Shown here: piece by piece, positions 38,038-47,094 of the stretch
Position numbering within the stretch: position 1 is the stretch's first letter
Layout: every line of letters starts with the position of its first letter
Assembly (NCBI RefSeq): GCF_001613545.1
Contig: NZ_BDCO01000003.1
Coordinates: forward strand, 186,001 to 250,000
Direction: 5' to 3'
Length of the DNA stretch: 64,000 nt
Source: Terrimicrobium sacchariphilum
GTDB taxonomy: Bacteria; Verrucomicrobiota; Verrucomicrobiia; Chthoniobacterales; Terrimicrobiaceae
Notes under the pieces: model-generated
What the model was told of the DNA's origin: nothing
Database searches by the model: none
What the model saw: only the letters and a program-made list of their open reading frames with translations
Made by a program: the position numbers and the translations under genes

Positions 38038-39339
38038 GTGGATAAACAACGTACGCTCGCATCGTCTGCCAGTCTGAAGGGCACGGCCCTGCACACCGGC
38101 GAGAACGTCACCCTGACGGTCCGTCCCGCTCCGGTCGGACATGGCTTCAAGTTCAAGCGCATCGACCTCCCTGACGAACCCGTGGTCGACGCCAAGGTGG
38201 AGAGCGTCAAAACGGTCGAGCGTGCGACGACCCTCGTCGAGGGCAGCGTCAAGATTCACACGGTCGAGCATGTGATTTCCGCCCTGGCGGGTCTCGGTGT
38301 CGACAATGCGCTCATCGAGATGGACGCCAACGAGCCGCCTATCGGCGACGGCAGCGCTGCCGCTTATGTCGCGCTGATCAAGGAAGCCGGCATCGTCGAG
38401 CAGGACGCGCCGCGTAGCTACTTCACGCCGCGCGAGCCCATCTCGGTGCAGGTAGGCGATTCCATCCTCACCATCCTGCCGGACACGAAATTCCGCGTCT
38501 CCTGTACGCAAGTTGGACCCGAGGGACGCTTTACGCAGTATCTCAGCGCCGAGATCACCCCGGATTTCTACGAAACCGAGATCGCCCCGGCTCGCACCTT
38601 TGTTTTCTACGAGGACGTGAAGCCGCTCATGGACAAGGGGCTCATCCGCGGCGGAAGCCTGGAGAACGCCATCGTCGCCCGTGGAGACAGCGTACTCAGC
38701 AAGGAGCCGCTGCGTTTCCCGGATGAATTCGTCCGTCACAAGATACTCGACATCGTGGGCGACCTCGCGCTCTCCGGACGCAGGCTTCGCGGCCATATCG
38801 TCGCGGTAAAGCCGGGCCACGGCCCGAATACCGAGCTGGCCCGTGCGCTCGTGAAGCGTCACTCCGATTACGTCGCGATGGCTCCCACGCCGATTGCCGC
38901 CGAGGGCGGCGTGCTCGACGTCAACGAGATCATGCGCACCCTACCGCATCGCTATCCCTTCCTCATGGTCGACCGCATCATTGAGCTGGTCGAGGATACC
39001 CGCGCCGTGGGCGTGAAGGCGGTGACGATCAACGAACCGTATTTTCAAGGCCACTTCCCGGGCCATCCGGTCATGCCGGGCGTGCTTCAGGTCGAGGCCA
39101 TGGCCCAGGTCGCGAGCGTCGTGATGATGCGCCGCACGGAGAACATCGGAAAGATCGGCTATTTCATGAGCGCCGACTCCGTGAAGTTCCGCAAGCCAGT
39201 CTTCCCGGGCGACACGCTGTTCATTCACTGCGAGATGCTGAGCGCGAAGAAGCGCCTCGGCAAGGCGGCCTGCCGCTGCGAGGTCAACGGTGAGGTGGTC
39301 TCCGAGGGCGAACTGCTCTTCGGTCTGGTCGATAAATAA
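38038..39339 (+). CDS. lpxC/fabZ: Bifunctional UDP-3-O-acyl-GlcNAc deacetylase / 3-hydroxyacyl-ACP dehydratase (LpxC-FabZ fusion)
   Basis: Joins the committing lipid A deacetylase with a fatty acid dehydratase. Residues of about 1-285 are LpxC, with zinc ligands in HTVEHVISALAGLGVDNA and HKILDIVGDLAL and a downstream His in GHGPNTELA. Residues of about 295-433 are FabZ, with LPHRYPFLMVDRI and the active-site GHFPGHPVMPGVLQVEAMAQ. This fusion is known from Bacteroidetes and some PVC bacteria. The start is GTG 38038 (VDKQRTLASS). lpxA follows after 7 bases. Confidence 0.97.
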   Translation: MDKQRTLASSASLKGTALHTGENVTLTVRPAPVGHGFKFKRIDLPDEPVVDAKVESVKTVERATTLVEGSVKIHTVEHVISALAGLGVDNALIEMDANEPPIGDGSAAAYVALIKEAGIVEQDAPRSYFTPREPISVQVGDSILTILPDTKFRVSCTQVGPEGRFTQYLSAEITPDFYETEIAPARTFVFYEDVKPLMDKGLIRGGSLENAIVARGDSVLSKEPLRFPDEFVRHKILDIVGDLALSGRRLRGHIVAVKPGHGPNTELARALVKRHSDYVAMAPTPIAAEGGVLDVNEIMRTLPHRYPFLMVDRIIELVEDTRAVGVKAVTINEPYFQGHFPGHPVMPGVLQVEAMAQVASVVMMRRTENIGKIGYFMSADSVKFRKPVFPGDTLFIHCEMLSAKKRLGKAACRCEVNGEVVSEGELLFGLVDK

Positions 39340-39346
39340 TCACGAG

Positions 39347-40120
39347 ATGGCCGGCATTCATCCGACCGCAATCATTGACGCCTCGGCCCAGATCGGCGCC
39401 GGGGTGGAGATCGGGCCGTATTGTGTCATTGGCGCAGACGTGACGCTAGGTGATGAATGTGTGCTGGCAAATCATGTCACCATCGCGGGGCCGACGACCA
39501 TTGGGGCGCGCAATCGCTTTTACCCCTACACGTCGATCGGTCAGCGCAGCCAGGATCTGAAGTACGCGGGCGAGCCAACCTATCTCGAGATCGGCAACGA
39601 CAATTCGTTTCGCGAATTTTGCACCGTCAACCGCGGCACTGCGCCCGGCAGCAAGACGGTCGTGGGCAGTCACAATAACTTCCTCGCCTACGCGCATGTC
39701 GCACACGACTGCACGGTGGGGGATCACGTGATTTTCTCAAACAACGGCACCCTCGCCGGGCATGTCATCGTCGAGGATCATGTCGTTATCGGCGGCCTCA
39801 GCGGAGTGCATCAGTTTTGCCGCATTGGTCGTCACGCCATCGTCGGAGGATGCACGAAGATCGTGCAAGATGTCGCCCCGTACATGATTGCCGATGGCAA
39901 CCCGGCGGAACTTCGTGGGATCAATCAGGTCGGGATGGAGCGACGCGAGTTCGCGGCGGAGGAGATTCGCACCCTGCGCGAGGCTTTCCGTCTGTTGTGC
40001 CGCTCGAATCTCAACGTGAAGCAGGCCTGCGAGTCCATTCGCGAGCAGCTTCCGACGAACTCCCATCTCGAGCACCTGCTGAGCTTCATCGAAGCGAGCA
40101 AGCGCGGTATCGTTCGCTAA
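39347..40120 (+). CDS. lpxA: UDP-N-acetylglucosamine acyltransferase LpxA
   Basis: Transfers a 3-hydroxyacyl chain to UDP-GlcNAc, the first step of lipid A synthesis. The 257-residue protein is a left-handed hexapeptide beta-helix (IHPTAIIDASAQIGAGVEIG and later repeats). The catalytic His lies in FLAYAHVAHDCTVGDHV, and GLSGVHQFCRIG and the helical C-terminus (REAFRLLCRSNLNVKQA) fit. The start is ATG 39347. It forms an operon with lpxC-fabZ. Confidence 0.97.
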   Translation: MAGIHPTAIIDASAQIGAGVEIGPYCVIGADVTLGDECVLANHVTIAGPTTIGARNRFYPYTSIGQRSQDLKYAGEPTYLEIGNDNSFREFCTVNRGTAPGSKTVVGSHNNFLAYAHVAHDCTVGDHVIFSNNGTLAGHVIVEDHVVIGGLSGVHQFCRIGRHAIVGGCTKIVQDVAPYMIADGNPAELRGINQVGMERREFAAEEIRTLREAFRLLCRSNLNVKQACESIREQLPTNSHLEHLLSFIEASKRGIVR

Positions 40121-40202
40121 AACTCCGCAGGCCCCGATAGCGGACTCAGGCAATCCGATATTCGCGAGGGGATCGATTCTTTCACGACGGAGGTAAATAC
40201 CT

Positions 40203-40439
40203 ATGAAATCGTGGCATCGCTTTCTGGCCTGGATGTATCAAAGGCATCTTAACGAAGAACGTCGGAAGCTCGCGCAGTTCGTGCGGGAATCGCAGCGGGA
40301 GATCAGTCAATGGGAGGAGGATCTCGAACAGTTCGAGATTCGCACCCGGCGGCAGGTGGAACTGGCGGGAGTTGAGACCAAGGAGTCCTTGGGTTCCGCT
40401 CTGCCGAATATCATTCCCCTGAGGAAGCACGCTGCGTAG
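40203..40439 (+). CDS. Small hypothetical protein
   Basis: A 78-residue product, highly charged and helical (MYQRHLNEERRKLAQFVRES, then REISQWEEDLEQFEIRTRRQ), likely a short coiled coil. A clear ribosome binding site, GGAGGT, precedes the ATG by 8 bases, which supports translation. It follows lpxA by 82 bases. Function unknown. Confidence 0.65.
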   Translation: MKSWHRFLAWMYQRHLNEERRKLAQFVRESQREISQWEEDLEQFEIRTRRQVELAGVETKESLGSALPNIIPLRKHAA

Positions 40440-40487
40440 CGGATTTCCTCGGCTAAAGCGGTCCGAATCACTCTTCGCCGTGACGGA

Positions 40488-41537
40488 TCAGCGTGGCGGA
40501 GGAGCGGTCGATTCGCGAACGAAAAGCTCGGGAGTCAGCTTGAGCCCGATCGGCGCTGCCTCGGGATCTGCGAAGCGTTGTGCCAGCACTTGTACAGCTC
40601 CCTCTCCCCAGTGGTCGTCGGCTACGCCGACCTCGGTAACGGACGGGACAATTAGCGCGTTGCTGGCCTCCAACCCGAACGAGGCCAGGCTGCAATCCTT
40701 GGGCACGCGAATGTCAGACTCGTGAAATGCCCTTAGCGCCCCGATTACCCCTGCAGAACTGGCGCTGATCAGGGCGGTGAAACCTGGTTTTCCCTTATTC
40801 GCAGAAAGGTACTCTTTCAAGCCCGCATAGGCTCGATGGAGGCTGCTCTCTCCTCGCTCGGTGTGGCAGGGGATGATGACGGGTTTTGGAAGATCGAAGA
40901 GGTCCACGAGGTTCAGGAAAATCTCACTCCTTTGCAGGATCGAGAAAAACGGAGGTTCGTTCTCCAGCAGGGCCAGGTGGCGATGACCCAGGCTTAAAAG
41001 GTGCTTCACCAGCAGACTCATGTACCGGTGATCGTCCCCGGTGACATAGTCGAGTTGGAACGGTCCGGCGGAGCGGCCATAAGCCAGGATCGGGGAGGAT
41101 TGGGAGGTGATCTCTTTGAAGAAGCCGGGATTGGACTCAATGATCGTCGGCATGACCACATGGGCGCAGGTCCTGACATGAGGGCGGATATCCGGATCGT
41201 CGCCGTTCACCGGTTGTCTCTTGATGACCAACTTCCATCCCGCCTGGGAGACGGCCCGATCGAGCGAAATCTCCTTCACGTCCATCGTGGGCGAGGGGTA
41301 TTGCGGGCGATGAAGCTCGATGTAGCGCACGCCCTTCTGGGGATTGATAAAGATGCCGCTGCCTTTTTTGGTCGTGATCAAACCCTCTGCCTCGAGTTGA
41401 CGCAGGGCCTGATTGATGGAATGCAGGCTGGTGTCGTATCGGTTCATCAACGCTCTCACTGAGGGCAACTTTTCTCCTGGTGCCTGAGAAAGGGCTTTAT
41501 GACGGAGTAAATCGGTGACTCGGGAAGAAGCGCTCAT
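40488..41537 (-). CDS. Transcriptional regulator: GntR-type HTH with LacI-type sugar-binding domain
   Basis: A 349-residue protein. Residues of about 5-70 form a GntR winged helix (LPSVRALMNRYDTSLHSINQ, ALRQLEAEGLITTKKGSGIF). Residues of about 110-340 resemble the periplasmic-binding-protein-like ligand domain of LacI/GalR regulators (LSLGHRHLALLENEPP, then ISASSAGVIGALRAFHESD and IRVPKDCSLASFG). It is divergent from the PEP-CTERM gene with an 81-base gap containing a palindrome, so local control is likely. The ligand is probably a sugar or sugar derivative, by analogy. Confidence 0.9.
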   Translation of the reverse strand: MSASSRVTDLLRHKALSQAPGEKLPSVRALMNRYDTSLHSINQALRQLEAEGLITTKKGSGIFINPQKGVRYIELHRPQYPSPTMDVKEISLDRAVSQAGWKLVIKRQPVNGDDPDIRPHVRTCAHVVMPTIIESNPGFFKEITSQSSPILAYGRSAGPFQLDYVTGDDHRYMSLLVKHLLSLGHRHLALLENEPPFFSILQRSEIFLNLVDLFDLPKPVIIPCHTERGESSLHRAYAGLKEYLSANKGKPGFTALISASSAGVIGALRAFHESDIRVPKDCSLASFGLEASNALIVPSVTEVGVADDHWGEGAVQVLAQRFADPEAAPIGLKLTPELFVRESTAPPPR

Positions 41538-41560
41538 TCTGAGAATATCGATACACTTTG

Positions 41561-41582
41561 TATTGAAAAACGCAATTCAATA
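41561..41582. promoter_or_regulatory. Candidate operator palindrome between the GntR/LacI hybrid and the PEP-CTERM gene
   Basis: TATTGAA (41561-41567) and TTCAATA (41576-41582) are exact inverted repeats with an 8-base spacer, AAACGCAA. It lies 24 bases upstream of the regulator start and 37 bases upstream of the PEP-CTERM start, in AT-rich DNA. This is the expected place for the regulator's binding site. Confidence 0.5.
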
Positions 41583-41618
41583 TTGATTACACTGATTGGC
41601 GTTCTTAGGTTCCCGTTC

Positions 41619-42491
41619 ATGAAAAGAGCGATTTCTTCTTTCATTGTTCTCCCTCTCGTTTTGATCGGTTTCGGTTCACTGCAGGGGGCGACTTTACTTG
41701 ATGACGCGGTGGCCTACTGGAATTTCGAAGGAAACCTGGACGGGACTCACGCTATCAATCTCGCGGATGTTTCCGGAACCACGACCGCGATGACTCCGAC
41801 CATCGTTCCCACGTTTAATCCGGTATCCGGGATCAAGGCGGTGAATGCCGGAACCCAGGCGGTGGCATTTGACGGAACCAATGTCCTGAAGTCCAACGCT
41901 GCCAGCCTGAGAATCAGTGGAGCTCAAACGCTCTGGCTGCGGGTGAATCTTGGGAGCATTCCGGCCGGGACGGTGGCATTTATGACGCGGAGTCGGCCGG
42001 TTAACACCCAGCGCGGGATCTCCCTGCAAATGACGAACGGGCGTCTGCAGGGGTATTTGTCTGCAGACGGGACGACCTACAACACTCAACTGACGAATGC
42101 TTCGTCGTACGCGCTGCAAGCGTCATCATGGTACGATATCTCCATGCGATTCGATCCCTCGAACGTTCTGCGCATCGATCTTTACGATCCCATGACGGGG
42201 ACCCTGCTGGATTCGATGGAAACAACCGCGAATGTTCCGGCTTCCATCAGCGCCTCCAATAGCATCGGATCGGGTTATTTCCAGGTCGGATCGATCAACA
42301 ATGGTGGCGCAGGCAGTTCCTATCTCGTTCCCAATGGCACGTTGATCGAGTCCGCTGCGGTATGGAACAGCTATCTTTCCGATGACCAGATTCGGACTCT
42401 TTCCGCAGTGCCAGAACCTCGCAGCATCAGCATGCTGATGATGGGAGGCGCTTCGCTTGCCATGTTTCTTCGCTGGTCGCGCAGCCACTGA
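41619..42491 (+). CDS. Secreted LamG-like protein with PEP-CTERM sorting signal
   Basis: A 290-residue protein with a signal peptide (MKRAISSFIVLPLVLIGFGS, cleavage near LQGA). The body from DDAVAYWNFEGNLDG to AAVWNSYLSDDQIRTLS resembles concanavalin-like LamG domains that bind carbohydrate. It ends in a PEP-CTERM tail: VPEPRSISMLMMGGASLAMF, then LRWSRSH. Such proteins are cut by an exosortase and released or anchored outside the cell. The start is ATG 41619. It is the first gene of a rightward group facing the regulator. Confidence 0.88.
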   Translation: MKRAISSFIVLPLVLIGFGSLQGATLLDDAVAYWNFEGNLDGTHAINLADVSGTTTAMTPTIVPTFNPVSGIKAVNAGTQAVAFDGTNVLKSNAASLRISGAQTLWLRVNLGSIPAGTVAFMTRSRPVNTQRGISLQMTNGRLQGYLSADGTTYNTQLTNASSYALQASSWYDISMRFDPSNVLRIDLYDPMTGTLLDSMETTANVPASISASNSIGSGYFQVGSINNGGAGSSYLVPNGTLIESAAVWNSYLSDDQIRTLSAVPEPRSISMLMMGGASLAMFLRWSRSH

Positions 42492-42529
42492 ATATTATCG
42501 AAAGACGAAGCGTACCGAGGAAGACCATC

Positions 42530-44425
42530 GTGAAAATTCCCCCTCCGATCACAGGACTGCTGGTGTGGTTCTGTGGATGCTGCCTGCCTTTGGCGGCGCA
42601 TGCAGATGTCTATTACGTAGATGGGAAAACGGGGAGGGATTCCGCTGATGGCCGTGCTCCGGATGGGGAGCACGCCCTGGCCACGATCCAGGAGGCCGCC
42701 CGCCGCGCCAGCCCAGGGGATGTCATCACGGTGGCTGAGGGGATTTATGAGGGCCCCATCGACCTCCATATTGCCGGGGAGCCCGGCCGCCCGATCACGA
42801 TCCAGGCGGCAAGCCGCAAGAAGAACGCCGTGGTCATCACCAACGCGGAGCCGACCCTCCGAAAGGGCGCTACGCCCTGGACGCTGGTCGATGAGAGTCT
42901 GGGGCTCTATCGCGCTCCGCTGGCGCGTCCCACCTGTCGTATTCTCTATTCCGGCGTGGATATTCAGCCGTACGCTTCCCTGGATGCGCTCAAGACTTTT
43001 GTCGGTCTGGATGGGAATCCCGGTCCGCGGCATGGCTACTACTACGACGAGAAGGCGCAAATGCTCTATGTCCGGCTGCATGCCTCGGGCAAATATGGTT
43101 CGCCGAATCCTGCAGATCACCTGATCTCTGCGGGGCCGAGGACGGGCGGAGGCTCGGCGGGGAACAACTACGACGGCCCGCTTTTTTTCAATCTCGGCCT
43201 GCGCGGTAACAAACCGCTGCATGTCATCGTCGACGGATTCACCTTTGAGACGCCGGGATACGCCGGAGTGTATGTTGATGGCAGCGATGTGGTCGTGCGC
43301 AACTCGTGGTTCCTCGGCTGCCGCGCGGGTGTTTCCGGCCGGCGCGAGTCTGCCGATCCCTCTGTGACCTCCAATCGCGTCACTGTGGAGTTCTGTGACT
43401 ATAGTCAATACCCGGCCTTTGATGACATGATCGAACTGCTGGAACTTCGGAAGGCAGGGCGTCTTTCCGTGGCTCCGAGCAAGTTTCCTCTTTTCTGGTG
43501 GTCGCGCAAGGGCAACGGTGCAGGCAACAACAAGACCTACGAGACCGGGATATGCAATCTGGTAGGGTCCGACTGGATCGTTCGTAATAACGACATCCAT
43601 GATGCGTTTGAAGGCCTTTCCACCTGGGCCCTTCGGTGGAGCAAGGGGCTGGTGGTGGCGCACAACCGGTTGGAGAGGTTGGTGGACAATGCGGTCGAGA
43701 GCGAGGATCATACCTTTGGCATGAAGATTTACGGGAACTTCATCCGTAATGTCGTCGAGCCCTTTTCCTGGCAGCCGCTAGGTGGCGAACCCTGGCCGGG
43801 ATCGGTCTATATCTATGACAATGTGGTTCAGAGCGACCTTGCTCTCAATCAACTCATCACCGTAGTCAGCGACTGGACTCCCGGATGGTTCAAGGCCGGG
43901 GCGAGCAGCCAGAATTGGGAGGCTTCCTGGAACACCCATATGAAAGACGTTCCCCGGGATGTCGTGCGGGCGCCCGGTGATGGAGTGGTCGTCTTTAACA
44001 ACACGGTTTTCTTCCCGGGCGGGGAGTTTCTGACCCGGGTGCAGCCGCCGGAGCGGAAGTTTGAGAATTTTCGATTCGTCAACAACGTGAGCGTCGCGGC
44101 GGGATTTTCGCGCCAGCAGGAGGATATCGGCAGCGGTATTACCTTTTCTCATAATGCCTGGGCTTATGCCCCGGCAGGAAGCGACCGGGGGCAGGTCTTT
44201 GCAGGCGTCGAGGGCACCGTCTTTCCGGAATCCAGCGATGCATGGATAGCCGACATGTCGAAGAGTTTGGACGAGATCCTGGAGGGCGCGCCCTGGAAGG
44301 ATCTGCCGGGTGCGGGGGTGCCCTCCGCTGCCGCAGCCTTTGCGGGCGCACCGGAGATCCGCACGGTGGGTGCCGGATTGAATGGCCGGCCGTGGAAGAT
44401 GCCGGACACGGGACCTCGCGAGTAA
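42530..44425 (+). CDS. Secreted right-handed beta-helix protein (possible polysaccharide lyase/hydrolase)
   Basis: A 631-residue protein with a signal peptide (MKIPPPITGLLVWFCGCCLP, then LAAHA). It opens with YYVDGKTGRDSADGRAPD and ATIQEAARRASPGDVITVAE, the usual start of right-handed beta-helix proteins of the pectate lyase / chondroitinase B superfamily. Later come repeating rungs (VDGFTFETPGYAGVYVDGSD; DWIVRNNDIHDAFEGLSTWA). No catalytic residues could be fixed by eye, so the substrate is open. The start is GTG 42530, 38 bases after the PEP-CTERM gene. Confidence 0.87.
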   Translation: MKIPPPITGLLVWFCGCCLPLAAHADVYYVDGKTGRDSADGRAPDGEHALATIQEAARRASPGDVITVAEGIYEGPIDLHIAGEPGRPITIQAASRKKNAVVITNAEPTLRKGATPWTLVDESLGLYRAPLARPTCRILYSGVDIQPYASLDALKTFVGLDGNPGPRHGYYYDEKAQMLYVRLHASGKYGSPNPADHLISAGPRTGGGSAGNNYDGPLFFNLGLRGNKPLHVIVDGFTFETPGYAGVYVDGSDVVVRNSWFLGCRAGVSGRRESADPSVTSNRVTVEFCDYSQYPAFDDMIELLELRKAGRLSVAPSKFPLFWWSRKGNGAGNNKTYETGICNLVGSDWIVRNNDIHDAFEGLSTWALRWSKGLVVAHNRLERLVDNAVESEDHTFGMKIYGNFIRNVVEPFSWQPLGGEPWPGSVYIYDNVVQSDLALNQLITVVSDWTPGWFKAGASSQNWEASWNTHMKDVPRDVVRAPGDGVVVFNNTVFFPGGEFLTRVQPPERKFENFRFVNNVSVAAGFSRQQEDIGSGITFSHNAWAYAPAGSDRGQVFAGVEGTVFPESSDAWIADMSKSLDEILEGAPWKDLPGAGVPSAAAAFAGAPEIRTVGAGLNGRPWKMPDTGPRE

Positions 44426-44445
44426 CCTCAGCACATCATTCCCCC

Positions 44446-45156
44446 ATGAAATATCGTCGCGTTCATTCGGCAGCCTGGAGTCTCGTCGAGCTCCTCGTCG
44501 CCATTGGTATCATCGGCATACTGGCCTCGCTTGCCCTGCCTGCCTGGAGCGGCGTTCGGGCCAATGCCGATCAAGCACAGTGCGCCTCCCGTTTGAGAAA
44601 TCTCGCCTCGGCCAGCCTCAGCTGGATCAATGATCATGGCGGGGCGATGCCGGATGCGATGTATTGGCGATTCCCTAGTGAGAATCACGATGGCTCCATC
44701 CTGCCCTACCTGGGCTATAGGGACACGATGCTAAACCAGAAAGGACCCACTGCGCTGAGTTGTCCCGCTTCCCTTCGCGCGGTCGGTCCGAATGCAGATT
44801 GGAACCGGAGCTATTCCATCAACATCTACGCCTGCGGCACCGAGAACGGTCAGCGTTACAGTCCATTCGACCGGGGTGTCGCCCGCATCCAGCAGGTCGC
44901 CAGTCCGGCAAAGATGGCGTTTTTCATGGACGGCAACTTCCTGGCTGGCGGAGCCCCGGAGCGTAAGGTTGGTCCCGCCAGCGTGGAGAACGTGTGGGAT
45001 AAACAGCAAAAAACCGGCTTTTACGATCAGCATACAGGCAATGGGGCCAATGTGGTCTTCCTCGACGGCCATCTGGGACTCATTTCCCGGACCAATCTGC
45101 CGAAGGGAACCCCTACCGAACAGAGGCTGAATCCCTTTTGGGGCGCCATCCAATAG
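44446..45156 (+). CDS. Pseudopilin-like protein (prepilin N-terminus, H-x-DG type)
   Basis: A 236-residue protein with a type IV prepilin-like N-terminus: AWSLVELLVAIGIIGILASL, with the conserved glutamate five residues into the hydrophobic stretch. The usual Gly-Phe cleavage site is here Ala-Ala-Trp-Ser, which is unusual. Near the end it has HTGNGANVVFLDGHLG, close to the H-x9-DG motif of processing-associated pseudopilins in PVC bacteria, with one extra spacer residue. Such proteins are abundant in this group and of unknown function. The start is ATG 44446, 20 bases after the beta-helix gene. Confidence 0.85.
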   Translation: MKYRRVHSAAWSLVELLVAIGIIGILASLALPAWSGVRANADQAQCASRLRNLASASLSWINDHGGAMPDAMYWRFPSENHDGSILPYLGYRDTMLNQKGPTALSCPASLRAVGPNADWNRSYSINIYACGTENGQRYSPFDRGVARIQQVASPAKMAFFMDGNFLAGGAPERKVGPASVENVWDKQQKTGFYDQHTGNGANVVFLDGHLGLISRTNLPKGTPTEQRLNPFWGAIQ

Positions 45157-45266
45157 ACATCCGGGCTGCATTCAACAACCGAACCCATGAAAACCTGAGA
45201 GCTTTCTTTCTTCTGAATTTTCAACTGCACGATGTTCTCCCCCGGGACGCAGGCATTTCACATAAA

Positions 45267-46538
45267 ATGAAATTGGTAGATGTGGTTTTGGTAGGTATCG
45301 GGGGTTATGGCGCCAGATATGTCAGGGCGCTGGATGATTTGCCCGAAGCCAGGCTTGTAGCGGTCGTCGACCCAATGGCGGAATCCACCGAGCACTGGAA
45401 CACAATCCAGGAAAGAGGAGTTAGGCAATACAGGAGCCTTGGCGATTTTCTTGCCGCCGGAGGGCGGGCCGACCTGGCTGTGATCTCGTCGCCGATTGGC
45501 TTTCATCAGGAGCAGTCCTGTCTCGCCTTGCGGGCGGGAATGAATGTGCTTTGCGAAAAGCCGATCAGTGCCACGATGGAGGAGGCTCTACGCATGATCG
45601 AGGCGAGGGACGCTGCCGGACGTTTTCTCGAGATTGGCTACCAGTGGTCCTTCAGTCGAGCCATCCGGCAACTCAAGGAGGACATCCTGGCCGGAATATT
45701 TGGCGACTCATTGCTCTTCAAGACTCTGGTCGCCTGGCCGCGGGGCAGCGCGTACTATGGGCGCAATGACTGGAGTGGTCGGATAACGAATGATGAGGGC
45801 AGGCCAGTCTACGACAGCCCGGTAAATAACGCCACGGCCCATTATCTCCACAATATGCTGTTCCTTGGTGGTCGCAGTATGGAGAGCGCTGCGCATCCTA
45901 TTTTCATTGAGGCTGAGTGCTACCGTGGTAATGAGATCGAAAACTTTGATACAGCATGCTGCCGGATCACTACGGACGAAGTTCCTGAGATCTTGTTTTT
46001 AACCTCGCATTGCGTGGAGCGAAATTTTGGCCCGATTTTTGAGTTGAGATTCGAGCGGGGTACGATTCGCTATCCGGTCGGCGGCTCCATCGAGGCTATC
46101 CTCGAGACGGGGCGGCATGTGAACTACGGTGATCCTGAGGCTGATCCCATGGGGAAGCTCCGCTTGTGCCTGGAGCGATGCCGATGTTCTCAACAGCAAC
46201 CCGCCTTCTGTGGCCCGGAGGCCGCCGCCTCTCTGACGGCATGTGTCGAGGGCATTCAGCGTATGCCTGTGCATCGTTTTCCAGCAAACGACTTGGCTCG
46301 TCGTCCGCTTCATTCTGACGATGACGTACTGGTGTACCTTCCGGGACTGGTCGAAACATTTCAGGATGCATTTGAAGTGGAGCGCCTTCCCTCGGAATTC
46401 GGGGTTCCATGGACCAGTCCTGCGGGGAGTGTTGATCTGACATCTGGTTTCGGCCGACAGCGTCGGGGCGAAACAGCATTAAAGTCGCATACCAAGAGGG
46501 ATGTCATGCTCTCGACGTCGATCGGAGAGGATCGTTAA
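45267..46538 (+). CDS. Gfo/Idh/MocA-family NAD(P)-dependent oxidoreductase
   Basis: A 423-residue enzyme with an N-terminal Rossmann fold (VVLVGIGGYGARYVRALDDL), ISSPIGFHQEQSCLALRAGM and the family CEKPIS (lysine-proline) motif. A C-terminal alpha/beta substrate domain follows. Members oxidise or reduce sugars, inositols and sugar derivatives. The start is ATG 45267, 110 bases after the pseudopilin gene. Placed last in the group opposite the GntR/LacI regulator, it may act on the sugar freed by the beta-helix protein. The substrate is not known. Confidence 0.9.
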   Translation: MKLVDVVLVGIGGYGARYVRALDDLPEARLVAVVDPMAESTEHWNTIQERGVRQYRSLGDFLAAGGRADLAVISSPIGFHQEQSCLALRAGMNVLCEKPISATMEEALRMIEARDAAGRFLEIGYQWSFSRAIRQLKEDILAGIFGDSLLFKTLVAWPRGSAYYGRNDWSGRITNDEGRPVYDSPVNNATAHYLHNMLFLGGRSMESAAHPIFIEAECYRGNEIENFDTACCRITTDEVPEILFLTSHCVERNFGPIFELRFERGTIRYPVGGSIEAILETGRHVNYGDPEADPMGKLRLCLERCRCSQQQPAFCGPEAAASLTACVEGIQRMPVHRFPANDLARRPLHSDDDVLVYLPGLVETFQDAFEVERLPSEFGVPWTSPAGSVDLTSGFGRQRRGETALKSHTKRDVMLSTSIGEDR

Positions 46539-46589
46539 CACCCGCCCTCTACTGCGGAAGTGAGAGACCCTGCGGGTTGCGCTTGCCCG

Positions 46590-47009
46590 CTAATAAGTCG
46601 GCCAGACGCGTGGAGTGAGAAATTCCAGCAGATGGCCATCCGGATCGCGGAAGAAGACACTGGTGCCGCCCGTGGGCCAGGTGAACTTGCTCTCCACCGG
46701 GATGCTCCATTCCGCGAGCCTGGTTTCCCAAGCCGGGAGATCGGCTTCCGTGGTGGAGAAGCCAATATGGGAGGTTCCCGTGCCTCCATGGGGAGGGATG
46801 CGTCCGCAAGCCATCTGGCCTCCATGCTGGTGGCCTCGGCAAAAGATCAAAAGTACGCTGCGGCCTGCGACATCGAGCGCGCAAAAGTGGCCTTCATTGA
46901 CCATGACCGGGAAGCCAAAGAAACGGGTATAGAAATCCAGAGAACGGGGCAGGTCATCGACTTCCAGGCAGGTTTCCAGGAGCCCTATGGATGGAGAGAA
47001 CGGAGGCAC
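46590..47009 (-). CDS. VOC-superfamily (glyoxalase-like) protein
   Basis: A 139-residue protein with paired beta-alpha-beta-beta-beta units: LETCLEVDDLPRSLDFYTRF, then HIGFSTTEADLPAWETRL and GGTSVFFRDPDGHLLEFLTP, where the Asp-x-Asp-Gly-His...Glu segment carries a metal ligand. Members include glyoxalases, dioxygenases and resistance proteins for fosfomycin or bleomycin. A specific role cannot be assigned. It converges with the oxidoreductase gene (51-base gap) and is divergent from algH. Confidence 0.88.
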   Translation of the reverse strand: MPPFSPSIGLLETCLEVDDLPRSLDFYTRFFGFPVMVNEGHFCALDVAGRSVLLIFCRGHQHGGQMACGRIPPHGGTGTSHIGFSTTEADLPAWETRLAEWSIPVESKFTWPTGGTSVFFRDPDGHLLEFLTPRVWPTY

Positions 47010-47094
47010 GGAAAAGATGATAGCCAGGATGTACTGTCAGGCGAATGCAAAGAGTGCGCTTGAGCGTGGGCCGGGCTGGGGCAATAGTGGTTCC

